From assembly GCA_958349535.1 (NCBI GenBank), contig CATWDJ010000001.1:124001-188000 (forward strand): a DNA stretch of 64,000 nucleotides. Reading direction: 5' to 3'. Numbering within the stretch: position 1 is the stretch's first letter; each line of letters begins with the position of its first letter. Below, in pieces: positions 40,895-49,960 of the stretch. The position numbers and the translations under genes are program-made. The notes beneath the pieces were generated by a model that was not told where the DNA came from, did not search any database, and saw only the letters and a program-made list of their open reading frames with translations. This stretch comes from Maccoyibacter sp900556645. GTDB taxonomy: Bacteria; Bacillota; Clostridia; Lachnospirales; Lachnospiraceae.

Positions 40895-41314
40895 CTATAA
40901 AGAAATTGCAATTTTTGATTTTGCATTTTCCGGTAAATCTGCTTCATTCTTGGATACGCTCAATACCATATTTACCTGATATTTCTCACTGATAAAAGAA
41001 AGCCGGTCAATGGTATGTGCCAAATCCTCATCTTTCATTTTAGAGATTGTTAAAAAGCTATCCAGATACAACTCTTCCAAATCATGATCCTGTGAAATGA
41101 TTCCACAGATAAATCCGATAAATTCGTCGCTGTTTTCGATGGAATAATCAGTTACATTAATCAGACGAATCTGATTTTTTAACTCATACATATGTTTCGT
41201 GTTTTTGTCTAAATACACGATGTTTCCGTTGGATTGACTTACAGCACTGTTGACCTTCTCCAGCAGATGCTTTGTCTTTCCTTTTCCTTTTTCTCCTGCT
41301 ATAATCTCCACCAT
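40895..41314 (-). CDS. P-loop ATP-binding protein of unknown role
   Basis: 139 residues from ATG 41314 (GGGAGGTAATTGCC upstream; an in-frame ATG 21 bases earlier is less likely). The protein starts VEIIAGEKGKGKTKHLLEKV, a Walker A motif GEKGKGKT. A later Asp/Glu stretch (DHDLEELYLDSFLTI) could be the Walker B side. No family name recognised. It lies downstream of the D,D-carboxypeptidase gene, the last gene of its unit. Confidence 0.65.
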   Translation of the reverse strand: MVEIIAGEKGKGKTKHLLEKVNSAVSQSNGNIVYLDKNTKHMYELKNQIRLINVTDYSIENSDEFIGFICGIISQDHDLEELYLDSFLTISKMKDEDLAHTIDRLSFISEKYQVNMVLSVSKNEADLPENAKSKIAISL

Positions 41315-41436
41315 GGCAATTACCTCCCAAACCATATTTTTTCATCATTAAATTTTCAGAAGAGTTTATACAATTCTAAAAAAATAAATGATTTTTCATA
41401 AAACTATTATAATATAGTAGGGCAAAAAATACAACA

Positions 41437-42423
41437 TTAATTCGAAAAATTCTTTAATATTTCACTCATTAAAAGATACATATTATCCCGGCAGTCTGCC
41501 TTGAAGACAATGGAAATCATCGGTTCCCCGGAAGCATTCTGATTGTACTGCACCAGACAGTATTTCGCTTCTCCGGTAGTTCCGGTTTTTCCTCCGATAA
41601 CAGTTACCCCTTCCGGTACGGCTTCGGTTCCCGTCAGATATTTGTTGGTGGTAGCCCAATCCTGCGTCACCGGATTTCCGGCAGCATCTGTGTAATTTGT
41701 GGTATAGCTTGCTGTCTGCAATATTTCTACAAAGGTTTCATTTTGAACGGCTGCATTCATAATCAGATACATGTCATACACCGTGGTATAATGGTCTTCA
41801 TCGTGCAAACCGTTAGGAGTCACAAAATGAGAATTGGTGGCACCCAGACTCTGAGCCTTGGCATTCATTAAAACAGCAAATTCCTCGGAACTGCCGCTGA
41901 TATGCTCTGCAATGGCAATGGCAGCATCATTTCCGCTTCTCATCATCAGTCCGTAAAGCAAATCCCGCATGGAAATCTGGTCTCCCTCTTTTAAGCCGCA
42001 GACAGAAGAATCACTGGCCTGATTAGCGGCGTTGGCACTGACCGTTACCACATCATCCAAATTGCTTTCCTCAAGGGCAATCAAAGCTGTCAGAATCTTA
42101 GTGGTACTGGCAGGATACAGCCTTTCATATATATTTTTTTTATAAACAGCTTCTTTTTCATTCAAACGAAAAAGACCGGCACCTTCCGCAACGGATTCTG
42201 TGGTATCCTCCAGTCCGATGTTCTCATCCTCCGTTACACACAAATCCTTCGCAAAAAATTCTGCGGATTGCAAATTGCCCGTCTTCGTGATTCCGTATTT
42301 TGTGGAAGTGTCAAAGACATTATATGCGTTTTCCAGCGTTGTGTCATCCTTGGAACAGCCGCAAAAAAGTAAGGCTACTGCGACTACAGGAAGAACGATA
42401 CGCCATTTATTTGTACATTTCAC
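41437..42423 (-). CDS. D-alanyl-D-alanine carboxypeptidase (PBP5/DacA type)
   Basis: Trims the terminal D-Ala from peptidoglycan pentapeptides outside the membrane. 328 residues with a hydrophobic start ending LLFCGC, a possible lipobox (Cys23). The catalytic SxxK is STTK (106-109), SGN is in MMRSGNDAA and KTG is in IGGKTGTTG. It starts at GTG 42423, overlapping the end of the preceding gene by 17 bp. The C-terminal PBP5 domain and membrane-tail helix are not evident, so it may be lipid-anchored at the N-terminus. Confidence 0.9.
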   Translation of the reverse strand: MKCTNKWRIVLPVVAVALLFCGCSKDDTTLENAYNVFDTSTKYGITKTGNLQSAEFFAKDLCVTEDENIGLEDTTESVAEGAGLFRLNEKEAVYKKNIYERLYPASTTKILTALIALEESNLDDVVTVSANAANQASDSSVCGLKEGDQISMRDLLYGLMMRSGNDAAIAIAEHISGSSEEFAVLMNAKAQSLGATNSHFVTPNGLHDEDHYTTVYDMYLIMNAAVQNETFVEILQTASYTTNYTDAAGNPVTQDWATTNKYLTGTEAVPEGVTVIGGKTGTTGEAKYCLVQYNQNASGEPMISIVFKADCRDNMYLLMSEILKNFSN

Positions 42424-42802
42424 GCCAATCCAAATCTCCTCTATCTAATGATTTAATCAAAAGCTCCGCTGTGGCCAGATTGGTTGCCAACGGAATGTTA
42501 TGCTCATCACAAAGCTGAGCAATCAAAGCCACATCCGGCTCATGGGATTTTTTTGTCAACGGATCCCGCAGAAAAATCACCAAATCAAGTTCATTGGCTG
42601 AAATCTGTGCTCCAAGCTGTTGAACTCCGCCTAAATGTCCTGCTAAATATTTATATACCGATAAATTTGCAACCTCCTCAATCAAGCGTCCGGTGGTTCC
42701 CGTCGCATATAACTCATTCTTGCACAAAATCCCCTGATAAGCGATACAGAAGTTCTGCATCAGCTTTTTTTTGGAATCATGTGCGATTAAACCAATATTC
42801 AT
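42407..42802 (-). CDS. Methylglyoxal synthase-like protein lacking the catalytic Asp
   Basis: 131 residues of the MGS fold. LIAHDSKKK, LYATGTTGRL and VIFLRDPL are family marks that form the phosphate-binding site. The conserved GGDQQ of E. coli and B. subtilis enzymes reads GGVQQ here (Val60), so the aspartate used as base is gone. The position is confirmed by the codon GTT. The protein may be inactive, bind the substrate without converting it, or have another role. It overlaps rodA by one base (TAATG) and the carboxypeptidase start by 17 bp. Confidence 0.85.
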   Translation of the reverse strand: MNIGLIAHDSKKKLMQNFCIAYQGILCKNELYATGTTGRLIEEVANLSVYKYLAGHLGGVQQLGAQISANELDLVIFLRDPLTKKSHEPDVALIAQLCDEHNIPLATNLATAELLIKSLDRGDLDWREMYK

Positions 42803-43923
42803 TACAAATCATCCCCCGTTCCATATTTTCTGGCTTGCAGACCCACATTCAGAACCAGCCCAATACCGATAAATGACGAGACAAGCGATGTCAGACCATA
42901 GCTCACAAAAGGAAGCGGAAGTCCGGTGTTCGGCATCATTCCTGTCACAACACAGATATTGACAAAGCTCTGGAATCCAATCAATGCCGCCACCCCGCAG
43001 CAAATCAGACGTCCCGATAAATCTTTTGCCTTTTTAGCTATTATGATACATTCCAGCGTAATTAGCAAGAGTAAAATAATTACAAGAGCACTTCCGATAA
43101 AGCCCAATTCCTCTCCCACAATGGAAAAAATAAAGTCTGTCTGAGGCTCTGAAATGAAGTTGCCGTTTTTCACGGAATTTACATCGTTATTATATAGTCC
43201 CTTGCCGAAAAACTGACCGGAACCGATTGCCATAATGGAATTTTGCTGCTGATATGCGTCATCCGCATATTTTTCCGGCTGTAGCCATGCCATAATACGG
43301 TCTCTCTGATAATCCTTCAGGATGGTCTGATCCGGCTGCATGACCAGAGAAAGAAAAATTGCAGCAAACGGTATAAAAATCACAAGTACCGTGGCAATAA
43401 TCTTATAGCTTAATCCGGCAACGAATAATAATGCCAGGAATATTAAAGCAGTAACAATGGTGGTGGACAGATCCGGCTCTTTTTTAATCAGTAAAAGTGG
43501 AACTCCCACAAGAGCAAATGCAACCACCAGTGTCTTGGGACGATTTATTACCTCCTGATACTTTGAGAAAAAGTATGCAAAAAACAGGATGAGAAGTATT
43601 TTTCCCAACTCTGAGGGCTGAAAGCGGACACCGGCAATTTCCACCCACCGGGTGGCTCCTTTGGCATGGTCTCCCATAATCAGAACCAGTGTCAGCAGTG
43701 CCAGATTGATAAAATAGAAAATCCAACTGAAACGCAGCAGAAATTCGTAATCCATCAAAGAAACCACTGTCATGACAATCAGTCCCAATACCAGTCCCAG
43801 AATCTGTTTTCCCTGAACAGACGATTTGGCACTTCCGATAACCAGAATGCCCACAATCGTCAATACAGTTACGTAAATTACTAAACGAAAATCATAGTTT
43901 CTTAGTTTGTAGTGTTTTAACAT
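42802..43923 (-). CDS. rodA: RodA-type SEDS glycosyltransferase
   Basis: SEDS family peptidoglycan polymerase of the elongasome, partner of PBP2. 373 residues with about ten membrane helices; the family features GIFVIGSAK-like start, KKEPDLSTTIVTALIF, GSGQFFGKGLY and a C-terminal LPFVSYGLTSLVSSF are present. The locus includes mreBCD and PBP2 a few kb upstream, supporting RodA over FtsW or SpoVE. Confidence 0.92.
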   Translation of the reverse strand: MLKHYKLRNYDFRLVIYVTVLTIVGILVIGSAKSSVQGKQILGLVLGLIVMTVVSLMDYEFLLRFSWIFYFINLALLTLVLIMGDHAKGATRWVEIAGVRFQPSELGKILLILFFAYFFSKYQEVINRPKTLVVAFALVGVPLLLIKKEPDLSTTIVTALIFLALLFVAGLSYKIIATVLVIFIPFAAIFLSLVMQPDQTILKDYQRDRIMAWLQPEKYADDAYQQQNSIMAIGSGQFFGKGLYNNDVNSVKNGNFISEPQTDFIFSIVGEELGFIGSALVIILLLLITLECIIIAKKAKDLSGRLICCGVAALIGFQSFVNICVVTGMMPNTGLPLPFVSYGLTSLVSSFIGIGLVLNVGLQARKYGTGDDL

Positions 43924-43928
43924 AATTT

Positions 43929-44204
43929 TTAAAGTCCTTTATGTTTGATATCCCGAATCGGAATATTTGCAACCATAACAGGAACCATTCCCGAGTGGTT
44001 TTCCGATTCTGTTTTTGTGATTTGTATATCAAGTTCTTCTTCATCAATGTCCACATATTTTGAAATGACGGAAATAATATCATTTTTCATCAATTCCATC
44101 ACTTCCGCGGAGCATCCTACCCTATCGGATACCAGAAGAAGTTTCAGCCTGTCTTTTGCAAAATCTTTGGAGCTTTTCTTACTCCATAAATCCCAGATAC
44201 CCAT
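43929..44204 (-). CDS. minE: Cell division topological specificity factor MinE
   Basis: 91 residues. The N-terminal part includes a membrane-targeting helix (GIWDLWSKK) and the MinD-stimulating segment SSKDFAKDRLKLLLVSDRVG; the C-terminal part is the dimer domain (ISVISKYVDIDEEELDI). Downstream of minD by ten bases. Its presence means that MinD here can oscillate or be pole-released, unlike the DivIVA-only Bacillus system. Confidence 0.95.
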   Translation of the reverse strand: MGIWDLWSKKSSKDFAKDRLKLLLVSDRVGCSAEVMELMKNDIISVISKYVDIDEEELDIQITKTESENHSGMVPVMVANIPIRDIKHKGL

Positions 44205-44213
44205 TCCGACCTC

Positions 44214-45002
44214 CTATCTTTTAAATAAACCTGACACTTTTGCCAACAAACCGGTTTTATTTTCAAAAGTTAGGAAAGGTACTTCATATCCGAGAAGTCT
44301 TTTGCATATATTACTGTAAGCAATCCCGGCAGGGGAATCACCTCCGGTCAGGGGTTCTCCCCGATTGGTGGATATGACGATTTCCTCATCATCGGGAACG
44401 ATTCCCAAAAGCTCTACGGCAAGGATTTCTTTGACATCCTCCATGGACATCATATCGCCCCGTCGTACCATATCGATGCGGATACGGTTGATAATCAACT
44501 GGATACTTTCCATTTCCGCAGATTCCAGAAGTCCAATGACTCGGTCGGCATCCCGAATGGCAGATACCTCCGGGGTGGTCACCACAATGGCTCTGGTGGC
44601 ACCGGCAATGGCATTTAAAAATCCCTGTTCGATTCCCGCAGGACAGTCCAGTAATATGTAATCAAATTCTTCTTTCAGTGCTTCGGTGAGTTTTTTCATT
44701 TGTTCCGGGTTGACCGCTGTCTTGTCCTTAGTCTGTGCGGAAGGAATCAGATAGAGATTCGGATATCTCCGATCCCGGATAATTGCCTGTTTCAGTCGGC
44801 AGTTTCCTTCAATCACATCCACCAGATTATAGACGATTCGGTTTTCCAACCCCATAACAACATCCAAGTTCCTAAGTCCGATGTCAGTGTCAATCAAAAT
44901 GACCTTCTTCTCTAACTGTGCTAAACCTGTTCCGATATTGGCGGTGGTGGTGGTTTTTCCAACCCCGCCCTTTCCTGATGTTATTACGATTACTTCACCC
45001 AT
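44214..45002 (-). CDS. minD: Septum site-determining ATPase MinD
   Basis: 262-residue deviant Walker ATPase that recruits MinC to the membrane. P-loop GKGGVGKTTTTANIG near residue 10, DTDIGLRNLD switch region, DCPAGIE motif, and a C-terminal amphipathic tail (LAKVSGLFKR) for membrane binding. It sits between minC and minE with short gaps. Confidence 0.97.
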   Translation of the reverse strand: MGEVIVITSGKGGVGKTTTTANIGTGLAQLEKKVILIDTDIGLRNLDVVMGLENRIVYNLVDVIEGNCRLKQAIIRDRRYPNLYLIPSAQTKDKTAVNPEQMKKLTEALKEEFDYILLDCPAGIEQGFLNAIAGATRAIVVTTPEVSAIRDADRVIGLLESAEMESIQLIINRIRIDMVRRGDMMSMEDVKEILAVELLGIVPDDEEIVISTNRGEPLTGGDSPAGIAYSNICKRLLGYEVPFLTFENKTGLLAKVSGLFKR

Positions 45003-45014
45003 TATAACCTCCGA

Positions 45015-45695
45015 TTAATAAAAGTTTTCAAACATTCCATCCTTTAAAGTTTCCAAACAGATGGCTTCATCTTTTATGTATGCTACCTGAGGTTCTAATT
45101 GTTTTTTTCGCCCGCGTAATCGTTCCAGCGGACTTTTATCCTGACCTGTGCCGATAACATCGGCAATTTTTATCTGAAGCGGATTCATATGCAATGCAGC
45201 CACAAAGGCATCCGCATTTCCAGCAGCTCCGGCGTAGGCGTTGCCGCCCAGACTTCCTAAGACGACAATATTGCCTTTTGCTACGATTTTTGCTCCGGCA
45301 TTTACATCTCCGATAACCACAACGCTGGTCTCGCTCTCCAGTATCTGCCCGGAACGGAGGGTCCCTCGGTAAAATTGTCCGGTACTCTCCTCCTGTTGTT
45401 TCAAAAATGCTTCTATCTGTTCCTTCACACTGAGTTCTTTCTGTTCATCCGTATCCAAAACGCAGATGATATGGATACTGGTCTGTTCTGTAATGGCATC
45501 CACAATCCGAATCTCTTCTTCGGTACTTAAATGTCTGCCTGTAAAGGAAATAGCGATACTGGCATTTTTGAAAAATTTATCTGATTCATGAAACTTTGAA
45601 ATAATCGCAGTTAAAAGCTCTTCAAAGGGCAGTTCCTCATTGAGAATGAGGTTGATGCCGTATTTATTGCTTTTTAATATTACCGGTTGTTCCAT
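45015..45695 (-). CDS. minC: Septum site-determining protein MinC
   Basis: Inhibitor of FtsZ assembly. 226 residues: an N-terminal domain (about 1-100) and the C-terminal beta-helix domain with GTLRSGQILESETSVVVIGD, the family signature, and AKGNIVVLGSLGGNAYAG. Ten bases before minD; 24 bp after PBP2. Confidence 0.95.
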   Translation of the reverse strand: MEQPVILKSNKYGINLILNEELPFEELLTAIISKFHESDKFFKNASIAISFTGRHLSTEEEIRIVDAITEQTSIHIICVLDTDEQKELSVKEQIEAFLKQQEESTGQFYRGTLRSGQILESETSVVVIGDVNAGAKIVAKGNIVVLGSLGGNAYAGAAGNADAFVAALHMNPLQIKIADVIGTGQDKSPLERLRGRKKQLEPQVAYIKDEAICLETLKDGMFENFY

Positions 45696-45719
45696 GTAAT
45701 CCCTCCTGTTATTTTTTCT

Positions 45720-48575
45720 CTAATCGGTAAAGGAATTTGAACCCTCTCCTATATTTGCAGCCTGACCGTTTAGCAAATCCTCTTCGCTTGCCTGTTTGAA
45801 ATAGTATTTCATAATTTTGGCAGATACATCGGCTGAGTTATGAGAGGTATATCCATAAGCAATACGGGTTGCAATAGATATCTCCGGGTTGGAATAAGGA
45901 GCATATCCCACAAATAAAGCGTGGTTCGGACGGTCTGCTACCTGCTGGGCAGTACCGGTCTTTCCTGCTACTTCTACCTCTAAATCATTGAACGAATCCA
46001 GATTCTGAACAACCATCCGCATACCGGAATGAATAGCATTCCATGTGGAACCTGAAATATCGCTCATTTCATTTTTTACCGTCGGAGAATATTCTTTTAC
46101 GGTATTGCCGTCTTTATCAACGACTTTCTTCAAAAGAGTCTCATTGTAAACCGTACCGGAATTGGCAACTGCTGTCACATATCGTGCCAGCTCGGTGGTA
46201 GTAAAGTTGTGATTACTCTGTCCGATGGCAGCCGTAACCGGATATTCCGTGGCAATCTGCGGTTCATTTTCCGGGATTTCAATTCCCGTGGTGGAATCCA
46301 ATCCATACATAGAGGCATATTTGCTGATGGTTTCGATACCCTTTTCCTCATTGTAATTATCTCCGGTGGAACTTAACTGGTAGCCAACCTCGTAGAAGAA
46401 ATAGTTACATGAATCTCGAATTGCCTCGGAAACATTGATACTTCCGTGAGTAGACGGATAAATCCAACATTTCGGTCCGTTTTCAAACCGTTCAAACTGT
46501 CCCTTATCCACAATATGGGTTCCGGTGGTAATGACACCCTCCGTCAGACCTGCTGTGGAGGTTACCATTTTAAAGGTGGAACCCGGTGCGGTTCTCTGCT
46601 GTGTAGCATAATTGTATAACGGAAGGGAACCACAGCTATTTAAATATGCATAATAGTCACTGTCAACGGAGTTGGCAAGCCTGTTGTTGTCGTATCCTGG
46701 ATAGGAAACGATGGCGAGGATTTCTCCGGTATTAACATCCGTAATGACGGAAGAACCGGAACAAGGATCCAGTCCCAACTGTCCCGGAGTAATCTCCAAC
46801 GACTGTATTTTGGATTTTACAAAACTGTAAGCACTGACGGAGCCGTTGTTTAGTGCAGCAACCTGTGCCTCGTCATAAGGAAGTACTCCCTGGTCATATA
46901 AAATCACACAAAGCTGTGTTCCGCTAATCTGATTTTTGCGAATCATGTATTTATAAACCAATTTTTCAAAATCGGAATCTTCCTGCAAATCCTCCATGAT
47001 ATACTTAGACAGGGCATCAAAGACCTCATCGGAATCGGAATACTTGTTTTCCACACTAAACTTCGTAATGTCTATCCAGCTTTTGGAAATGGCATGGGTC
47101 AGATATTCATTTAAAGAAATTTCCCCTTCCTTCCATGCTTTGTAGATTTCATCCGAAGTGTCAATGGCATCTGTGTCCAAAATATCCTCGGCTTTCAGGC
47201 GATTGATAATTTCTGTAATATAATCCTGTTCTTCTTCTGCCATACTGGCAAAAGGCGTTTTATCATTACCGGAAAGAATCCCGTTTAACTCAGATAATAC
47301 GGCAACCTGAGCAGACTCATATGCCTGCTGTACTTCCCGTTCTGTGTCACTGGCATCACTTTCTGTAAAATGATTGGTACGAATTAAATGATTGTCGATG
47401 AAGGAAAAATAGACATCATCGATAGGAATCTTAATATCAGAAGCGGAACCGGTAGGTGTATACTCCTTGATATTTTCAATTTTAGAATACAGGACACCGG
47501 CAATTTCCTGTTCCAATAAATCGTAAACGGCTTTGGTTAAATCTGCATCTATGGACAGATAGACATCATTTCCTGCCGTTGGCTCTTTTCTTTCCAAAAT
47601 GTCAATCACTCTACCTACATTATCAACGGAAACCTTTTCTTTCCCCTTGGTTCCCTGCAGTTCCTTGTCCATAACCTGCTCAATGCCGGATTTACCTACC
47701 ACATCTGTAAGGCTGTAAGAATCATCCTCTTTGGATAAACTCTCATATTCTTCTACGGAGATTTTTCCGGTATAACCGATGAGATGGGCAAAATATTTGC
47801 TGTCATTATAATGGCGGACGGTCTCTTCACTGACATCCATTCCCTGTAATTCATCTCCGTTTTCACTGACATAGGCAACGGTTTTGTCGCTGACGCCGGT
47901 GGCAAGAGTTGTCAGAACGTATTTCTGATAGCTGTTTTGGGAAATGGCATATCTGAGGACGATAATCCGGTAACGGTCGTTTTCATCATATTTGGAAGAA
48001 ACCTGATAACGCTCCTTGGCAAGATAATCGATAACCTGCTTTGGTGTTGCCTCTGCTTCATTGTATCCTAAGTCCCTATTATACTTTAAATCTTCTGTCG
48101 AAGTATGGTCATAAATGTCAGCAAGAAACCGCTTTAAGGTGGAACCCTTGACGGTATACTGATATCCCTCTGACTCCGAATAGGAGATATAGAAATCATT
48201 TTTGATGGAATCTCCGTTTTCATCTAAAACCTTGATGAAACGGTACATTTCGCTGTTAAGAGACTTGTTTTTTTCCTTGACACTGTCATAGGTGCCGTTA
48301 TCCTCAAAGGTAATGGCATAGGCAAGTTCATTGTATGCCAAAAGCTTACCGTTTCTGTCGTATATATTGCCTCGGGTACTGCTGAGTTCCCTGGTTTTTT
48401 CAATTTTCAAGGTGTAATTATCCAAATATTCCTGTCCGTTGATAATTTGCAGACGGAATACCCGCGAAAGCAAAAGGAATGACAGAATCAGCATGATGAT
48501 GGTCAGAACCAACAGTCTGGATTTTAAAACTTTGGATACTACTTCTTTTATTTTATCAAACAAACTTCGCTGCAC
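45720..48575 (-). CDS. Penicillin-binding protein 2, elongation-specific transpeptidase
   Basis: Class B PBP of 951 residues, unusually long. One membrane helix (about 18-40) precedes the dimerisation domain (STRGNIYDRNGKLLAYNELA). The transpeptidase has SxxK in PGSTFKMVTST, SxN in RDSCNYFFYEV and KTGTA in VAGKTGTAQ. A large insertion (about residues 340-620, between the dimerisation domain and the catalytic core) is mostly helical. It overlaps mreD by 20 bp and precedes minC, the standard Firmicutes mreBCD-pbp-min order. A partner of RodA. Confidence 0.93.
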   Translation of the reverse strand: MQRSLFDKIKEVVSKVLKSRLLVLTIIMLILSFLLLSRVFRLQIINGQEYLDNYTLKIEKTRELSSTRGNIYDRNGKLLAYNELAYAITFEDNGTYDSVKEKNKSLNSEMYRFIKVLDENGDSIKNDFYISYSESEGYQYTVKGSTLKRFLADIYDHTSTEDLKYNRDLGYNEAEATPKQVIDYLAKERYQVSSKYDENDRYRIIVLRYAISQNSYQKYVLTTLATGVSDKTVAYVSENGDELQGMDVSEETVRHYNDSKYFAHLIGYTGKISVEEYESLSKEDDSYSLTDVVGKSGIEQVMDKELQGTKGKEKVSVDNVGRVIDILERKEPTAGNDVYLSIDADLTKAVYDLLEQEIAGVLYSKIENIKEYTPTGSASDIKIPIDDVYFSFIDNHLIRTNHFTESDASDTEREVQQAYESAQVAVLSELNGILSGNDKTPFASMAEEEQDYITEIINRLKAEDILDTDAIDTSDEIYKAWKEGEISLNEYLTHAISKSWIDITKFSVENKYSDSDEVFDALSKYIMEDLQEDSDFEKLVYKYMIRKNQISGTQLCVILYDQGVLPYDEAQVAALNNGSVSAYSFVKSKIQSLEITPGQLGLDPCSGSSVITDVNTGEILAIVSYPGYDNNRLANSVDSDYYAYLNSCGSLPLYNYATQQRTAPGSTFKMVTSTAGLTEGVITTGTHIVDKGQFERFENGPKCWIYPSTHGSINVSEAIRDSCNYFFYEVGYQLSSTGDNYNEEKGIETISKYASMYGLDSTTGIEIPENEPQIATEYPVTAAIGQSNHNFTTTELARYVTAVANSGTVYNETLLKKVVDKDGNTVKEYSPTVKNEMSDISGSTWNAIHSGMRMVVQNLDSFNDLEVEVAGKTGTAQQVADRPNHALFVGYAPYSNPEISIATRIAYGYTSHNSADVSAKIMKYYFKQASEEDLLNGQAANIGEGSNSFTD

Positions 48576-49074
48576 TCCTTTTTTCGATTTTTTCTAAATG
48601 CTGATTGATTTTCAGCAGAATAAAATATAATCCCAATGTAATTACAAGAGTATAGACCATCTCCGGTATAATGATGTGTCCCAGATAATATCCGAAATGT
48701 ACTTTTTTCCGAGGAAGAAAACGAAGCAGATACATAATCATTCCCAACACCAGATCACTTCCCAGAATCAGCATCATAGGCAGCTTAATATCATCCGGAT
48801 AAAAAATCTTGCGGAACATACCGTTGATATAGCCGATAACCATATAGACTATGGTATAAAAGCCAAAGACATCTCCAAAAAAGATATCCAATAACAATCC
48901 GCAAAACAGTCCAATCCACATTCCCTCTTTCCGTCCTCGCATAAACCCGAAGGAGGAAACTACCACAATCAGAAGGTTTGGGGAAATAGACGCAAAAGAC
49001 AGAGCCTGAAAAACAGTACTCTGTAGTAAAAAACATATTACAATGATAAAAAATATCGTTACTTTTCTTCTCAT
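48556..49074 (-). CDS. mreD: Rod shape-determining protein MreD
   Basis: 172-residue membrane protein with five or six helices; SPNLLIVVVSSFGFMRGRKE is the typical second-helix region. Part of the elongasome that links MreC to the cell wall synthases. Overlaps the start of PBP2 by 20 bp. Confidence 0.9.
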   Translation of the reverse strand: MRRKVTIFFIIVICFLLQSTVFQALSFASISPNLLIVVVSSFGFMRGRKEGMWIGLFCGLLLDIFFGDVFGFYTIVYMVIGYINGMFRKIFYPDDIKLPMMLILGSDLVLGMIMYLLRFLPRKKVHFGYYLGHIIIPEMVYTLVITLGLYFILLKINQHLEKIEKRSAAKFV

Positions 49075-49082
49075 ATTACAAT

Positions 49083-49952
49083 CTACTCCGTGTCTGCTAC
49101 GGCATCTGTCTTTTTGTCCAGAATAACCAGAACTTCTCTCAGATGTTCAAAATCTGCGGAAGGAGTGATGGTTCCCGATTTGGTAATATTATTGGAATCC
49201 ATTTTTGCTTCGCTGATGTAACCGATGGAAATACCCGGAAGATATTTGTCACTGACATTGGAGGTTACAATCTGGTCTCCTTCTTTGATTTGGTTTTCCG
49301 TGTCTTTCAGTTCTGAAAACTGTATCACACGGTCTTCATTCATGGATTTTAAGTCACCCTTTACAATACAGCTGTCAGAGGTGGATAATACCATTCCGCT
49401 GACCTTGCTGCTATCATCAATGATGGAACGTACCTTGGCATAATGAGGTCCCACATCAATGACAATTCCCACCAATCCGCTGCCGGCAATGACATTCATA
49501 TCCTTCTCAATGCCGTCTTTGGAGCCTTTGTCAATTAAAAATATATTGAACCAGTTACTTCCACCTTTGCCGATGACATGGGCTCCGGTTTTTTTATAAT
49601 TGGAATACTGCTGGTCCAACTGATAGAGGTTTCTCAAATCCTCCAATTCATATTGCTCCAGCTTGGTCGTATTTAATTCGGTTGTCAGCTTTTCTACCTG
49701 TTCCTGTAGCTTCTCATTCTCATCCATAACTTCTTCCAAAGTCTGAAAACGGTCAGATTTATTGGAAAAGAAGGTGCCTACGGAATTGATTCCCTTCTGC
49801 ATAGGAACAAAGATATAGCTTGCTACGGAATTTAATGGTCCGCCGGAGGTTCCGGCAGAATAAGAAAGAAAAATCACAAAAATGAAAATTCCGCATAATC
49901 CCAGCAACAGATATCGTGCCGGTATTGAAAATTTTGTTTTTTTACGTTTCAT
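49083..49952 (-). CDS. mreC: Rod shape-determining protein MreC
   Basis: 289 residues: N-terminal membrane helix (about 13-31), a coiled coil (about 70-105, EKLQEQVEKLTTELNTTKLE) and extracellular beta domain with AHVIGKGGSNWFNIFLIDKG and GLVGIVIDVG. Organises PBP2 and RodA on the outside. Between mreB and mreD. Confidence 0.94.
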   Translation of the reverse strand: MKRKKTKFSIPARYLLLGLCGIFIFVIFLSYSAGTSGGPLNSVASYIFVPMQKGINSVGTFFSNKSDRFQTLEEVMDENEKLQEQVEKLTTELNTTKLEQYELEDLRNLYQLDQQYSNYKKTGAHVIGKGGSNWFNIFLIDKGSKDGIEKDMNVIAGSGLVGIVIDVGPHYAKVRSIIDDSSKVSGMVLSTSDSCIVKGDLKSMNEDRVIQFSELKDTENQIKEGDQIVTSNVSDKYLPGISIGYISEAKMDSNNITKSGTITPSADFEHLREVLVILDKKTDAVADTE

Positions 49953-49960
49953 AAAAACCT

